NCBI GenBank assembly: GCA_025980665.1
Contig: JAICXC010000022.1
Coordinates: 1-50,350 of the forward strand
Direction: 5' to 3'
Length of the DNA: 50,350 nucleotides
DNA from: Bryobacteraceae bacterium
Lineage (GTDB): Bacteria > Acidobacteriota > Terriglobia > Bryobacterales > Bryobacteraceae
Notes under the pieces: generated by a model
Seen by the model: only the letters and a program-made list of their open reading frames with translations
Told to the model about the DNA's origin: nothing
Databases searched by the model: none
Shown here: piece after piece, positions 36,612 to 46,238 of the stretch
Layout: every line of letters starts with the position of its first letter
Numbering within the stretch: the first letter of the stretch is position 1
Position numbers and translations under genes: made by a program

Positions 36612-36656
36612 GGCGGTCTCCTTTCCGAGGCGAACATTAATCTCACCAGCTTCACC

Positions 36657-37568
36657 TCAAACAAAATATGTCTGGAACGCCTGGAACATGACGATCATGG
36701 ACGGCCCCAGCGTCACAACAAACAGCGACGGAAAGATCAGTAGCACCAGTGGGAAGACCAGTTTCACCGTGGTCTTGGCGGCCTGTTCCTCCACATCCTG
36801 CCGGCGCCGCGTGCGCAGTGTCTCGGCATGGGAGCGAAGCGCCTTGCCCACGCTGGTTCCGAACCGGTCGGCCTGAATGATCAAGGCGGCCAAGGCGCGC
36901 ACGGTGTCTACACCCGTCCGCGTGGCGCATTCGTTCCAGGCATCCGCACGCGGGCGTCCAGCGCGCTGCTCCAGGCTGATCAGGCTCAGTTCATCGGCGA
37001 TCGCCGGTTGGCTCACGCGCATTTCTTCGGCCGTCCGCATGATGGCCCTGTCGAGACTCAGTCCGGCCTCGACGCAGACCACCAGAAGATCCAGGGCCTC
37101 CGGCAGCCCAAGCCGAATATTAATTTGCCGTGCGGAAATTAGCCGGCCCAACCAGAAATCCGGCACCAGGAATCCGAGACCCAGGGCGCCGGCATACGCA
37201 AAAAGAGGAGTGAGCCCGAAGGATCCCGAAAGAGCCGTCACCACGCACAGAAATGCCGGCACGAGCACTTTGCCGGAATAGTAAGCGTTCACGTGTCTGG
37301 GTTCGCGATAGCCCGCGCGGGCCAGCTGCTTTTGCAGATTCGAAACTTCCGTCTGGTTACGCGGAACCACTCCTTGAAATGGAGAGAGCAGTTTTTCCAA
37401 CCGGGCAATGGCCGGCGATTCTCCGGTCATGCCCGCCAGCACGGCCATCTCACCCTGCGCCATGACTTGAGAAAGCCTGCGGACCGCGTTGCTGCGATAA
37501 AACACCAGGACGCCGCCGGTCAGGATCAGCAGAAACGCGGCTCCAAACGCAAGAAATGCAGTCCACAT
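36657..37568 (-). CDS. tadC: Flp pilus inner-membrane platform protein TadC
   Basis: This is a 303-residue type II secretion F-domain protein with an N-terminal span (residues 5-24), further spans near 110-150 and a C-terminal span near 270-300. The central helical domain has L-P-E-A-L-D-L-L-V-V-C-V-E-A-G-L-S-L and R-F-G-T-S-V-G-K-A-L-R, the TadC signature. With TadB it forms the membrane platform driven by the CpaF ATPase. It follows tadB by 9 bp. Confidence 0.94.
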   Translation of the reverse strand: MWTAFLAFGAAFLLILTGGVLVFYRSNAVRRLSQVMAQGEMAVLAGMTGESPAIARLEKLLSPFQGVVPRNQTEVSNLQKQLARAGYREPRHVNAYYSGKVLVPAFLCVVTALSGSFGLTPLFAYAGALGLGFLVPDFWLGRLISARQINIRLGLPEALDLLVVCVEAGLSLDRAIMRTAEEMRVSQPAIADELSLISLEQRAGRPRADAWNECATRTGVDTVRALAALIIQADRFGTSVGKALRSHAETLRTRRRQDVEEQAAKTTVKLVFPLVLLIFPSLFVVTLGPSMIVMFQAFQTYFV

Positions 37569-37577
37569 GTCAGGCTC

Positions 37578-38543
37578 CTAGATGCGGATCCGGATAACTT
37601 TCCGGATTACCAGCGCTCCCAATACGTTCATAACGACAGCGGCGTACAACAGTTTCAGCCCTATCGGATTGGTCCAAAGGATACTGATCCCCTCCGGGTG
37701 GACCATGTACATCGCAAATCCCAGCGCCACCGGCAACAACGCCAGGATCCATCCGGTCATCCTTCCCTGTGCCGTATGCACACGGATTTGCTTGCGCAGC
37801 CGGAATCGCTCGCGCGATGTCTGCGCCACTTTTTCTAGGACCTCAGCCAGATTGCCGCCGCTTTCTTTTTGAATCAGTACCGCGGCAATGAAGATCTGAA
37901 GGTCCTGTACCGCTATCCGGTTCCCCAGATTCAGGAGAGCTGTGCGCAAGTCCACGCCATAGTTCTGCTCCTTAAAGCAGGTGCTGAACTCCCCGCTCAG
38001 GGGTTGCCTGGCCTCTTGCCCGATAAATCCGATCGCCGTCATCAGACTATGCCCGGCTCGCAATGCGCTGCATAACAGGTCGATGGCCTCTGGCATCTGC
38101 TCCTCGAAGCTCCGAAAGCGCCTGCCACGGCGGCGCAGCACGTAGAGCCACGGCACCGGAATGACGATTGCACCCAGACCGGCTGACCACATCACCGATC
38201 CCATCCTCAGATACAGCAGACAGGCCGTTCCGATCCAGCCGAAGAAACACATCGTAAGGAGGCGCCCGACGGTCCATTTCAGATCCGCCTGCTCCAGCAG
38301 TCGATGCAGCCGGGATGCGAGATCCAGACGTGCCAGGATGAGATTTAGCCATTCGTACCTACTGAACTGATGGATTTTGCGGATGTCGGCGGTCGATTCG
38401 AGATCGGTGGCCGCGAATTCCGACTGCTGCACGATCTTGAGCCTCCGCTGCACCTGCTCCTCGCGAGCGCTGTTGCAGAGGAGGTTCACCGCCAACGCGA
38501 GCGTCGCCAGCGCCATCGTCAATGCGATCAGAATCGTCCACAT
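37578..38543 (-). CDS. tadB: Flp pilus inner-membrane platform protein TadB
   Basis: This is a 321-residue membrane protein of the T2SS F family, paralogous to TadC. An N-terminal span is followed by spans near 95-135. The F-domain has Q-M-P-E-A-I-D-L-L-C-S-A-L-R-A-G-H-S-L and later G-G-N-L-A-E-V-L-E-K-V-A-Q-T, typical of TadB. Two C-terminal spans follow. It lies between cpaF (16 bp upstream) and tadC, in the standard Tad order. Confidence 0.94.
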   Translation of the reverse strand: MWTILIALTMALATLALAVNLLCNSAREEQVQRRLKIVQQSEFAATDLESTADIRKIHQFSRYEWLNLILARLDLASRLHRLLEQADLKWTVGRLLTMCFFGWIGTACLLYLRMGSVMWSAGLGAIVIPVPWLYVLRRRGRRFRSFEEQMPEAIDLLCSALRAGHSLMTAIGFIGQEARQPLSGEFSTCFKEQNYGVDLRTALLNLGNRIAVQDLQIFIAAVLIQKESGGNLAEVLEKVAQTSRERFRLRKQIRVHTAQGRMTGWILALLPVALGFAMYMVHPEGISILWTNPIGLKLLYAAVVMNVLGALVIRKVIRIRI

Positions 38544-38559
38544 AAACTCCTCTAAGGCC

Positions 38560-39840
38560 TTAGGCCACCTCCACCGATTGTTCGAAGATGTCCGCCGGGA
38601 GCATAATGCCGGCGATGCGCAGCCGGTCGAGAAACTTAGGCCGGATTCCGCTGGGCGCGAATATTCCGATCACTTTGCCGTCGGGTCCGATGCCTTTGCG
38701 CACGAAATTGAACACGTCTTGCATGCTGATGACGTCTTCTTCCTGGCCGGTGATCTCCGAGATGTTGGTCACCTTCCTGGTCCCGTCGCTCAGGCGTGCC
38801 ACCTGCACTACGATCGAAATAGCCGACGTGATCTGCTGGCGAAGTGCGCGATCCGGCAGATTCAGGCCGGCCATGGCGACCATCGATTCCAAACGCGAAA
38901 GCGCGTCGCGGGAGGAATTTGCATGAATCGTCGTCATCGAGCCTTCATGGCCTGTGTTCATGGCCTGCAGCATGTCGAAAGCTTCCTCTCCGCGCACCTC
39001 CCCGACGATGATCCGGTCCGGACGCATGCGGAGGCTGTTGACCAGAAGCTGCCTCTGCCGGATTCCACCTTGGCCCTCTACATTGGCGGGCCGCGTCTCC
39101 AGGCGCACCACGTCTTCCTGTTGCAGCTGTAACTCGGCGGCATCCTCAATCGTGATGAGCCGTTCCTTGTGCGGAATGAAACTCGACAGAATGTTGAGAA
39201 TCGTGGTTTTGCCGGCTCCCGTGCCCCCCGAGATCAGCATGCTAATACGCGCTTTGACCGCCGCCGCCAGTACCTCCAGCATTCCCGGCGAGATGCTCTG
39301 CAGTTTCACCAGCGTCTCGGCAGCCACCGGACCGCTTCCAAACCGCCGGATGGAGAGGCACGGCCCGTCGAGCGCTAGGGGGGGAATAATGGCATTGACG
39401 CGAGAACCATCCGGAAGCCTGGCGTCCACCATGGGCGAAGATTCGTCCACGCGGCGCCCCACTCCCGAGACAATCCGGTCGATCACCTGCATCAGATGCC
39501 GGTCATCCCTAAAGACGACATTGGTTTTTTCGAGCAGGCCATGCCGTTCCGCGAAAACCATATTGGCGCGGTTCACCAGGATGTCAGATACGGACGCATC
39601 CTTGAGCAGCACCTCCAGCGGTCCCAGTCCAAAAACCTCGTCCAGCAGGTCGGATTCGATTTGGCTCTTTTCATGAGCCGTCAGCGGCACGTTGCGGCTG
39701 GCCAGCGTTTCTTGGACGACGGCCGCCACCGCATGCCGCGCCCGCAGCCCTTCGACCTGCGACAGTTTTTCCAGGTTCAGCTTGGAGAGAACGGCCTGAT
39801 GCACTTCGGTTTTGAGCTGTTCAAGATTAAGCGTATCCAC
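38560..39840 (-). CDS. cpaF: Flp pilus assembly ATPase CpaF (TadA)
   Basis: This is a 426-residue secretion ATPase of the type II/IV family that powers Flp pilus assembly. An N-terminal helical domain is followed by D-I-L-V-N. Walker A is GGTGAGKTT in the C-terminal half, the Asp box is I-T-I-E-D-A-A-E-L, Walker B is [12 protein letters not shown], and the His box is [11 protein letters not shown]. All catalytic motifs are intact. It lies between cpaE and tadB. Confidence 0.96.
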   Translation of the reverse strand: MDTLNLEQLKTEVHQAVLSKLNLEKLSQVEGLRARHAVAAVVQETLASRNVPLTAHEKSQIESDLLDEVFGLGPLEVLLKDASVSDILVNRANMVFAERHGLLEKTNVVFRDDRHLMQVIDRIVSGVGRRVDESSPMVDARLPDGSRVNAIIPPLALDGPCLSIRRFGSGPVAAETLVKLQSISPGMLEVLAAAVKARISMLISGGTGAGKTTILNILSSFIPHKERLITIEDAAELQLQQEDVVRLETRPANVEGQGGIRQRQLLVNSLRMRPDRIIVGEVRGEEAFDMLQAMNTGHEGSMTTIHANSSRDALSRLESMVAMAGLNLPDRALRQQITSAISIVVQVARLSDGTRKVTNISEITGQEEDVISMQDVFNFVRKGIGPDGKVIGIFAPSGIRPKFLDRLRIAGIMLPADIFEQSVEVA

Positions 39841-39872
39841 CCGTGCTCCTTATGGGCTTTCCCCGATCCCGT

Positions 39873-41075
39873 TCATTGAAACAGCCCCCGCAACGTTTTA
39901 GACTTCTTGCTCTGCGCCGGCTTGCCCGACGCGATGACCGCCATCTGGTCCACCACGCGGCTGATCGGCGAGTCCTTCATGGCCAGTGGCACGCCGGTGT
40001 TCTCGGCCGTCCTCACCGATGGCGAATCGTTGGGAATTTTCCAGTCCACGGGCCGGCCCAGAGCCTTGGTCGTGCTGTTCTGGTCGATTGCGAATTCCTT
40101 GCCGTTGAACCGGTTGACGATGATCTCCACATGCGGACTCCGCTCGCGTCCCGCAATATAGGACAGCAGACGGCGGGCATTGCGCAGCGCGGGAACGCTC
40201 GCCTCTGTGACCACGTAGATGGTGTCCGCCAAGTCCAGCAGCGTTTCTTCGGCGTTGCAAATGGCCATACCCGCATCTACCACCACAAACGCGAATTGGC
40301 GCCGCAGAATGGTGAAGACTTTTTTCACGCCGCTCGAAAGCGAATTGAACGGCGTATATTGCTCGGGCGCCGCCAGCACGCTTAGTCCGGAGGTGTGCCT
40401 GACCAGGAGGCTGGATAAAAAATCGTTATCCAGGCGCCCCTCGTTCCGGAGCGCATCCAGTACCGAGAACTGCGACGTCAGGTTCAGCCCCAGCGCGGCC
40501 TCGCCCAGCTGCAAGTCCATATCGACGATCACAACCTTGCCGGCATCCTGCTTCGTCAACGCGATAGAAAAGTTGGTCGCCAGCGTGGTCACGCCGGACC
40601 CGCCCTTGGCCCCCACGAACATCAGGAGTTTCCCCGTCGGAGCCAGATCTTGAGTTTTTTCGCGGCGCGTCAAGGCCCGGGTCACCGCATCAATGAGGGT
40701 TTTTGCCAGCACCGGCTCCGCCAGGAATTCGCGAGCGCCAGCTTGCATCGATCGAATCAGCAAAGCGGGATCGCTGCGGGCGGAAGTCGCCATCACCGTG
40801 GCCGGGTTGTCGCGGCTGCAGATGTTCTCGATCAGCGCCAGCGCCTGTTCTATGTTGGCGTCCAGATCGACCACGAAGACATCGCAACCCAGGGTGATTA
40901 GTTCTTCGAGGTAACGCGATTCCGGATACGTACTGCACCCGCGAGCCACTGGAAAGGCCGAATCGTTCAGCATACGATCGAGCTTCCCTCGTCGCGCCGC
41001 ATCCGGCACGATAAGCACGATGGAGGCGCTCCCGGCCGCTGTTAAGGAATCGGAGATGGACGGAATCGTTGCCAT
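39873..41075 (-). CDS. cpaE: Flp pilus polar localisation ATPase CpaE (TadZ)
   Basis: This 400-residue protein has an N-terminal receiver-like domain (about 15-135) joined to a MinD/ParA-type ATPase (from about 148). The Walker A region reads G-A-K-G-G-S-G-V-T-T. The signature first lysine is present, but the second lysine is replaced by valine, a change usual in TadZ proteins. The receiver keeps V-V-D-L-D but lacks a full acidic pocket. TadZ recruits the pilus machinery to the pole. It lies 24 bp after the second Flp pilin gene and 32 bp before cpaF. Confidence 0.93.
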   Translation of the reverse strand: MATIPSISDSLTAAGSASIVLIVPDAARRGKLDRMLNDSAFPVARGCSTYPESRYLEELITLGCDVFVVDLDANIEQALALIENICSRDNPATVMATSARSDPALLIRSMQAGAREFLAEPVLAKTLIDAVTRALTRREKTQDLAPTGKLLMFVGAKGGSGVTTLATNFSIALTKQDAGKVVIVDMDLQLGEAALGLNLTSQFSVLDALRNEGRLDNDFLSSLLVRHTSGLSVLAAPEQYTPFNSLSSGVKKVFTILRRQFAFVVVDAGMAICNAEETLLDLADTIYVVTEASVPALRNARRLLSYIAGRERSPHVEIIVNRFNGKEFAIDQNSTTKALGRPVDWKIPNDSPSVRTAENTGVPLAMKDSPISRVVDQMAVIASGKPAQSKKSKTLRGLFQ

Positions 41076-41099
41076 GGGGCCGATAAGGTGCGTGGATGA

Positions 41100-41297
41100 C
41101 TAGGTGGTATACGTGGTTATCTTGGCGCTGATATTGGTGAATGCCGCGTTGATCTGCGTCGCGACGCTGGTCATCCCGGCTGCCGCTGCAAAGGCGATCA
41201 GCGCAACTACCAGTGCGTACTCAATCAAATCCTGACCCTGCTTGTTTTGAAGAAGGCCTCGGAGGATGCACCTCAGGCCCTGTATCGCCGAATTCAT
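41100..41297 (-). CDS. flp: Flp-family type IVb pilin, second copy
   Basis: This is a 65-residue prepilin. A basic leader ends with K-Q-G, with cleavage expected before Q-D-L-I-E-Y, which has glutamate at +5 and tyrosine at +6, the Flp hallmark. A hydrophobic helix and a short I-N-A-A-F-T-N-I tail follow. GAGAGGAGA precedes the ATG. It is a close paralogue of the pilin 63 bp upstream, differing mainly in the leader and at a few mature positions (S/T, Q/K, S/G). Confidence 0.94.
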   Translation of the reverse strand: MNSAIQGLRCILRGLLQNKQGQDLIEYALVVALIAFAAAAGMTSVATQINAAFTNISAKITTYTT

Positions 41298-41360
41298 AAG
41301 AATCTCCTCTCGTTCCAGTTTCGAGTCATTTCAAGGCCTGATGGTGCATCTCGGTTGACC

Positions 41361-41579
41361 TTAGCTGGTGTAGGTAGTCAGCTTGGTGCCGATGTTGGTG
41401 AAGGCGGCGTTGATCTTCGTCGCCACCGTGGTCATCCCGGCTGCCGCGGCGAACGCGATCAGCGCGACGACTAGCGCGTACTCGATCAAATCTTGACCGT
41501 GCTCGTCCGCGGCCAGGCTACGCAGGCTGCTTCTTAGGTTCTGAAGTCTCACATAGAGACTTAGCGTTATATTTCGCAT
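41361..41579 (-). CDS. flp: Flp-family type IVb pilin, first copy
   Basis: This is a 72-residue prepilin with a longer leader ending D-E-H-G before Q-D-L-I-E-Y. The hydrophobic helix A-L-V-V-A-L-I-A-F-A-A-A-A-G-M-T is shared with the second copy. GAGGAG lies 8 nt before the ATG. It heads the leftward Tad locus; the 222-bp space to the divergent membrane protein gene (41580-41801) should hold the main promoter, but no convincing core element was found there. Two near-identical pilins suggest a major and a minor subunit or simple dosage. Confidence 0.94.
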   Translation of the reverse strand: MRNITLSLYVRLQNLRSSLRSLAADEHGQDLIEYALVVALIAFAAAAGMTTVATKINAAFTNIGTKLTTYTS

Positions 41580-41801
41580 TTATTGATCTCCTCACCCTGG
41601 CTGAAGCACGTCGCCCACCACAAGGTTCGCCGTTTCATCCCAACACGCCGGCATAAGACGACCGCCTGTTTCGTACACCACGGTGCACAGACTCGATGGA
41701 ACGCGTGTACCTGAGAAGACGGTTCAAAATGGGACGGAATCATTCATGCTCTTTGCTGCCCGGTTTGCTTCCATGGCCCCCTGATTGCCCTGCGGGGGTC
41801 G

Positions 41802-43307
41802 ATGAATACTCTTCAGGTCCGCGATAACGTGCTCTTGATCGCGGCGACCGCGCTCACCCGGACGGTCTTCCGAAGCCGCTTTTTGTACGACCTTGACTCG
41901 GTTAATTTCGCGCTCGCACTCCAGCGCTTCGATCCCGCCGTTCACCAGCCGCATCCCCCGGGCTATTTCCTCTACGTGTGCCTGGGAAAACTCTCGAATG
42001 CGATCTTTCAAGATGCCAACACGGCTTTGGTCGCCATCAGTATTCTGGCGAGTTGCGGAACCGTCGCCATCATCTATCTGCTCGCAAGCACCTGGTTTGG
42101 ACCCTCATCCGCCCGTTTTGCGGGTCTCATCTTTATCTGTTCCCCGCTCGCTTGGTTTCACGGCACCGTCGCACTCACATATATCGTCGAAGCGTGCTTT
42201 TCGGTCGTCATCGGCTACCTCTGCTGGCGTGTCTATAGCGGGTCGAGCCGTTTTATCTTTCCCGCTGCGGTCGCCTTGGCACTGGCGACAGGATTCCGTC
42301 AGTCCTCACTGCTGGTTTTGGCTCCTCTGTTCTTGTTCTCGATCCGTTGTGCTCCCCGCAGACAAGCTCTTTGGGGAATAGGAGCGCTAACCCTGGTTAT
42401 CGCCGCCTGGTTCATCCCGATGTTCTATGCGTCCGGAGGCGCGCACACCTACCTAACGAGTCTTTGGTCGCTGTGGCGGCTGGTTCCGGCCCGCCAAACT
42501 GTCTTCACTTCGCCGATCTTCACTTCTTTGGCGCGTCTTTGTGTGATCCTGGCGATCTGCGTCCTCAGTTTCGGCTCCGCCACGTTGCTGCTTTTGCGAC
42601 CATCGAAATCGAAGAACAAAAACCTCCAGATCTTCACCTGGATCTGGCTCGCGCCGGGGCTCTTCTTATTCACCTTCATCTACCTGAAGTTCGTCAATAG
42701 CGGATATCTTCTGGTCTTATTGCCCCCAGCCTGTGTCTGGCTGGGATTCTGGGCAGCCGAGTGGTGTCGCCATTCCGCGCTTATAGCGCCCGCCCGAATC
42801 GTCCTTCTGAGTGCCGCCGCTGCGGTCAACTGCGCGATTTTCTTGCGTGCTCCTCTGTACTGTTCCTATCGCGAAGTGCGGCGCTCCGAACGAGAATTGG
42901 CCGCAACGGTGAATGCTGTCCGGCAGATCGCCTCACCTGAGAGAACTCTCGTCGTGGGATTCGATTCCCACTTCCTCGGCTACCGTCACGCCGGCTATTA
43001 TTTGCCCGACTACCTCATCCTCCAGTACCCTGAAGTGCCTCTCGCGTCCACCACCGGAGTCTTCGTGATGCGCCACCGCGACACACGCCTAGTAAGCCGT
43101 CTCCAGATCGATTCCTTCCGCGACTTCATCCTGTTTCCGTTGCCCTCCTCGGACCCGGAATATCTCGCGTATATGCAACGGGTCCAGGCGCGCTTTGCGG
43201 CGGGTGACCTGCACGTCATTACTTCGAATGGCCGGGAATTACTGACTGGCCCCGCAACTGCTCTCCGAGTACTGTTCCGTAACACAATCGAGTCGGCGCC
43301 TCGTTAA
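41802..43307 (+). CDS. Polytopic membrane protein, GT-C glycosyltransferase-like
   Basis: This is a 501-residue protein with about ten membrane spans. Early in the sequence an acidic loop (Y-D-L-D-S-V-N-F-A-L-A) is followed by H-Q-P-H-P-P-G-Y-F-L-Y, a pattern seen in lipid-linked sugar transferases of the GT-C class (DUF2723/ArnT-like). A soluble C-terminal region starts at about residue 370. Such enzymes use polyprenyl-phosphate sugars at the outer face of the inner membrane. Acceptor and donor are unknown. It diverges from the Tad locus and precedes the sigma-54 activator by about 100 bp. Confidence 0.75.
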   Translation: MNTLQVRDNVLLIAATALTRTVFRSRFLYDLDSVNFALALQRFDPAVHQPHPPGYFLYVCLGKLSNAIFQDANTALVAISILASCGTVAIIYLLASTWFGPSSARFAGLIFICSPLAWFHGTVALTYIVEACFSVVIGYLCWRVYSGSSRFIFPAAVALALATGFRQSSLLVLAPLFLFSIRCAPRRQALWGIGALTLVIAAWFIPMFYASGGAHTYLTSLWSLWRLVPARQTVFTSPIFTSLARLCVILAICVLSFGSATLLLLRPSKSKNKNLQIFTWIWLAPGLFLFTFIYLKFVNSGYLLVLLPPACVWLGFWAAEWCRHSALIAPARIVLLSAAAAVNCAIFLRAPLYCSYREVRRSERELAATVNAVRQIASPERTLVVGFDSHFLGYRHAGYYLPDYLILQYPEVPLASTTGVFVMRHRDTRLVSRLQIDSFRDFILFPLPSSDPEYLAYMQRVQARFAAGDLHVITSNGRELLTGPATALRVLFRNTIESAPR

Positions 43308-43414
43308 CCGGTCTTGACAGGCGCTTGGCCTATTCCTATCGGGTAGCCAACAGGGATAATCCGTCTCTATTGCACTCCGGCCACAGACGATGGATGGACT
43401 GTGCACGGACTACT

Positions 43415-44788
43415 ATGATTCGTCTTCTCCTGTACTCACAAGACCAGAATTTGCCGCTGATGCTTGGCCCAACTATGGGTGGTGAGTTCGAAGTCACCCT
43501 CGACTCAAGCGCTGAACGAATTAAAGAGCTCGTTCGGAATCAACGCTGCCACGTAGTGGTACTGGATCTCGATTCCGGCTCCCCCGACCAGCATCGCGAT
43601 TTTGTGGAGGATATGCGGTCCGCTCGCGTACCAGTGGTGGTGATGGCGGATGATGACCACTGCGAGGCCGCCACAGATCTGGTTCAGCGCGGCGCCTATG
43701 ATTACTTTCGTAAGCCCCCATGTCTGGCCGAGCTGAAAATCGTCGCGCGCCGGGCCTTTGAACACTCTCGTATAGGGCGGGATCTTTACAACCTCAGCCA
43801 GCAGTTGCGCACCACCGCCACTCAGGGCTGCGATCAGCTCATAGGATCCAGCGCCCGGCTCCAGCACGTGTACGATTTAATACGCCGCGTCACAGCACTG
43901 AACGCTTTCGTCCTCATCACGGGAGAAACTGGAACCGGCAAGGAACTCATCGCCCGCGCGATCCACAATTTGAGTGATCGTCAGTCCTGTCCGTTCGTGG
44001 CGGTCTCCTGCGGTGCGATTCCCGAGACCCTCATCGAGGCCGAGCTGTTCGGATACGAAAAGGGAGCCTTTACCGGAGCGGTCGGAAGCCGCAAAGGATA
44101 TCTGGAGCAGGCCGGGCAGGGAACTCTGTTGCTGGATGAAATTGGAGAGCTCAGCCCCCATACGCAGGTGAAGCTGCTCCGCGTCTTGCAGGAGAGGCAC
44201 TTCAGCCGCCTGGGTACCAGCGCCATAATTCCTCTCCAGGCACGCGTTCTGTTCTCCACGCATCGAAACCTGGGGAAGATGGTCGAGGAAGGACGCTTCC
44301 GGCTGGATCTGTATTATCGCGTTAACGTAATGGGGATCAAGGCTCCTTCCTTGCGCGATCACAGCGAGGATATCCCTATGCTCGCGCGGTATTTTCTGAA
44401 GAAGTACAGCGAGCTCTATCGTAAACCGGTGAGCAGCATCGCGCCTCCGGCGATGGCTCTGCTGGTGGACTACGTTTGGCCGGGCAATGTGAGGGAACTG
44501 GAGAACGTCATCCAAAAAGCCATCATTCTGACTGACGACGATACCGTCGGTCCTCAGCAGTTACCCGATGACTTGCAACAGCCCGACCTGCTCGGTTTGG
44601 GTGATTCTCTGACCGCGACTTCCTTCGAAGATCAGTTGCGCGACTACAAAGTCAAGCTGGCGCAAAGGGCGGTGGCCGAGTGCAATGGCAATAAGACGCT
44701 GGCGGCCCGTAGCCTGCACATTTCCCGAACCTATCTTCATCGCCTGATTAAGGATTTCATCGAGGAGGAGACTCCCGAAGTTGCCTGA
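43415..44788 (+). CDS. Sigma-54-dependent response regulator with atypical receiver
   Basis: This is a 457-residue NtrC-type activator. The receiver has D51 and K100, but the acidic pair that binds magnesium is missing: the first strand reads L-L-L-Y-S-Q-D and not I-L-x-V-D-D-D. The AAA+ domain has Walker A GETGTGKE at 169-176 and an intact GAFTGA loop at 216-221, which contacts sigma-54. A Fis-type helix-turn-helix ends the protein. There is no histidine kinase nearby, so it may work without classical phosphorylation. The ATG at 43415 gives the usual receiver start; ATGs at 43394 and 43325 are in frame but add residues unlike the family. It overlaps the next gene by 8 bp. Confidence 0.88.
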   Translation: MIRLLLYSQDQNLPLMLGPTMGGEFEVTLDSSAERIKELVRNQRCHVVVLDLDSGSPDQHRDFVEDMRSARVPVVVMADDDHCEAATDLVQRGAYDYFRKPPCLAELKIVARRAFEHSRIGRDLYNLSQQLRTTATQGCDQLIGSSARLQHVYDLIRRVTALNAFVLITGETGTGKELIARAIHNLSDRQSCPFVAVSCGAIPETLIEAELFGYEKGAFTGAVGSRKGYLEQAGQGTLLLDEIGELSPHTQVKLLRVLQERHFSRLGTSAIIPLQARVLFSTHRNLGKMVEEGRFRLDLYYRVNVMGIKAPSLRDHSEDIPMLARYFLKKYSELYRKPVSSIAPPAMALLVDYVWPGNVRELENVIQKAIILTDDDTVGPQQLPDDLQQPDLLGLGDSLTATSFEDQLRDYKVKLAQRAVAECNGNKTLAARSLHISRTYLHRLIKDFIEEETPEVA

Positions 44789-46238
44789 CTCTGCTGCAGG
44801 CAGATTACGAAACGTATTTTCGTTTCCCGTGATGCTGGCCTCGACCTTAGTGGCGCTGGCCGTCCTCACCGTAGGCTCGCGTTTTAACGATCCCGACCTT
44901 TGGTGGCATCTGCGTACCGGCCAGATCATCTGGAACGGCCGCGCGATTCCACGAACGGATTTATTGTCCTTCACCACGGGCCAGCATGCTTGGGTGGCGC
45001 ACGAATGGTTGTCGCAACTGAGCATCTATGCCGCCTGGAGAGCGGGGAGCTATCCCGGCCTGATGCTGTGGTTCTGTGTTGCGGTGGCGGCGCTCTTAGT
45101 CATTCAGTACACCTTGTGTTGCCTCTATTCCGGCAATGCGAAGGCCGCGTTTCTAGGTGCGCTGATCACCTGGTTCTTCGCCACTGTCGGTCTCGCGATC
45201 CGTCCTCAACTGATGGGATTCATCTTCCTCGCCTGCGAACTACTGATACTGCACATGGGCCGATGGCGCGATTGGCGGTGGTTCTACTTGCTTCCGCTTC
45301 TCTTCGCGTTATGGGTAAACACGCACGGCTCCTTCTTCCTTGGAATGATCGTACTCGCCGCGGTGCTCGTCTCCGGATCATTCGAGGTGAATGCAGGCTT
45401 ACTGCAATCGCGTGTTTTCGATCCCGCTCGGCGCAAAACTCTCCTGTGGGCTTCCACACTTTCATTAGGTGCGCTGTTTGCGAATCCCGTGGGATGGCAG
45501 TTACTCGCCTATCCTTTGCGCACTATCTTCGACGGGCGAATGCAACTCGGCGCCGTGATGGAATGGCAAAGATTATCCTTCGACGACCCTCGGGCCTTCG
45601 GATTGATCGCACTCGCGGGGGCAATTCTACTTATCGCCTTGATTCGTCGTACGGTGCTGTATGTGGACGAAGCCGTGTTGCTGGCGGTGGCCTTCGGGAT
45701 GGCGGTTCTGCATCAGCGTTTGCTCTTCGCCTCGGGTATCATGGCCACCCCGATTCTGTGCCGTCAGCTGGCCGGAATGTGGGAACGCTTCCCGCGCGTT
45801 CGTGACAGAACGCTGCCGAACGCGATTCTCATTTTCACGTCATTAGGAGTCACCATCGCCGCGTTCCCCTCGCCGGCCTCGCTGGCTGCGCAGGTTCGTC
45901 GCGGAAATCCGGTCGAGGCCGTCGATTTCATCCGGCGCACGCACCTCTCCGGAAGGATGCTCAACGACTACGTATATGGCGGCTATCTGAGCTGGGCCCT
46001 TCCAGAACAAAAGGTATTCATCGATGGCCGTGCCGATGTGTATGCCTGGACCGGCGTCTTTGAGGATTACGGCCGGTGGGCCACTTTGCGCGACGATCCG
46101 AATCGCCTTCTGGATCGCTACCGGGTGGATTGGTGCCTTCTTTCTCAATCTGCGCCTCTGACGCGTGTGATGCGCTATCTGCCTGGCTGGAGCGAACGAT
46201 ATTTTGACTCGCAGTCAGCGATCTTCATCCGGAACTGA
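44781..46238 (+). CDS. Polytopic membrane protein with D-P-D-L-W-W-H motif, GT-C-like
   Basis: This is a 485-residue protein with about ten spans. Its first loop contains D-P-D-L-W-W-H-L-R-T-G and then T-D-L-L-S-F-T, H-A-W-V-A-H-E-W-L. That pattern is common in a large uncharacterised membrane family of Acidobacteria and relatives and resembles GT-C enzymes in topology. The C-terminal 110 residues are soluble. The TTG at 44781 overlaps the end of the sigma-54 activator by 8 bp; the ATG at 44832 is a possible alternative start. Its end overlaps the opposing gene by 24 bp. Confidence 0.7.
   Translation: MPDSAAGRLRNVFSFPVMLASTLVALAVLTVGSRFNDPDLWWHLRTGQIIWNGRAIPRTDLLSFTTGQHAWVAHEWLSQLSIYAAWRAGSYPGLMLWFCVAVAALLVIQYTLCCLYSGNAKAAFLGALITWFFATVGLAIRPQLMGFIFLACELLILHMGRWRDWRWFYLLPLLFALWVNTHGSFFLGMIVLAAVLVSGSFEVNAGLLQSRVFDPARRKTLLWASTLSLGALFANPVGWQLLAYPLRTIFDGRMQLGAVMEWQRLSFDDPRAFGLIALAGAILLIALIRRTVLYVDEAVLLAVAFGMAVLHQRLLFASGIMATPILCRQLAGMWERFPRVRDRTLPNAILIFTSLGVTIAAFPSPASLAAQVRRGNPVEAVDFIRRTHLSGRMLNDYVYGGYLSWALPEQKVFIDGRADVYAWTGVFEDYGRWATLRDDPNRLLDRYRVDWCLLSQSAPLTRVMRYLPGWSERYFDSQSAIFIRN

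Noticed and set aside
41606..41619. Possible sigma-54 element before the first pilin gene
   Set aside because: The GG-N10-GC spacing is met, but both halves match the consensus poorly.
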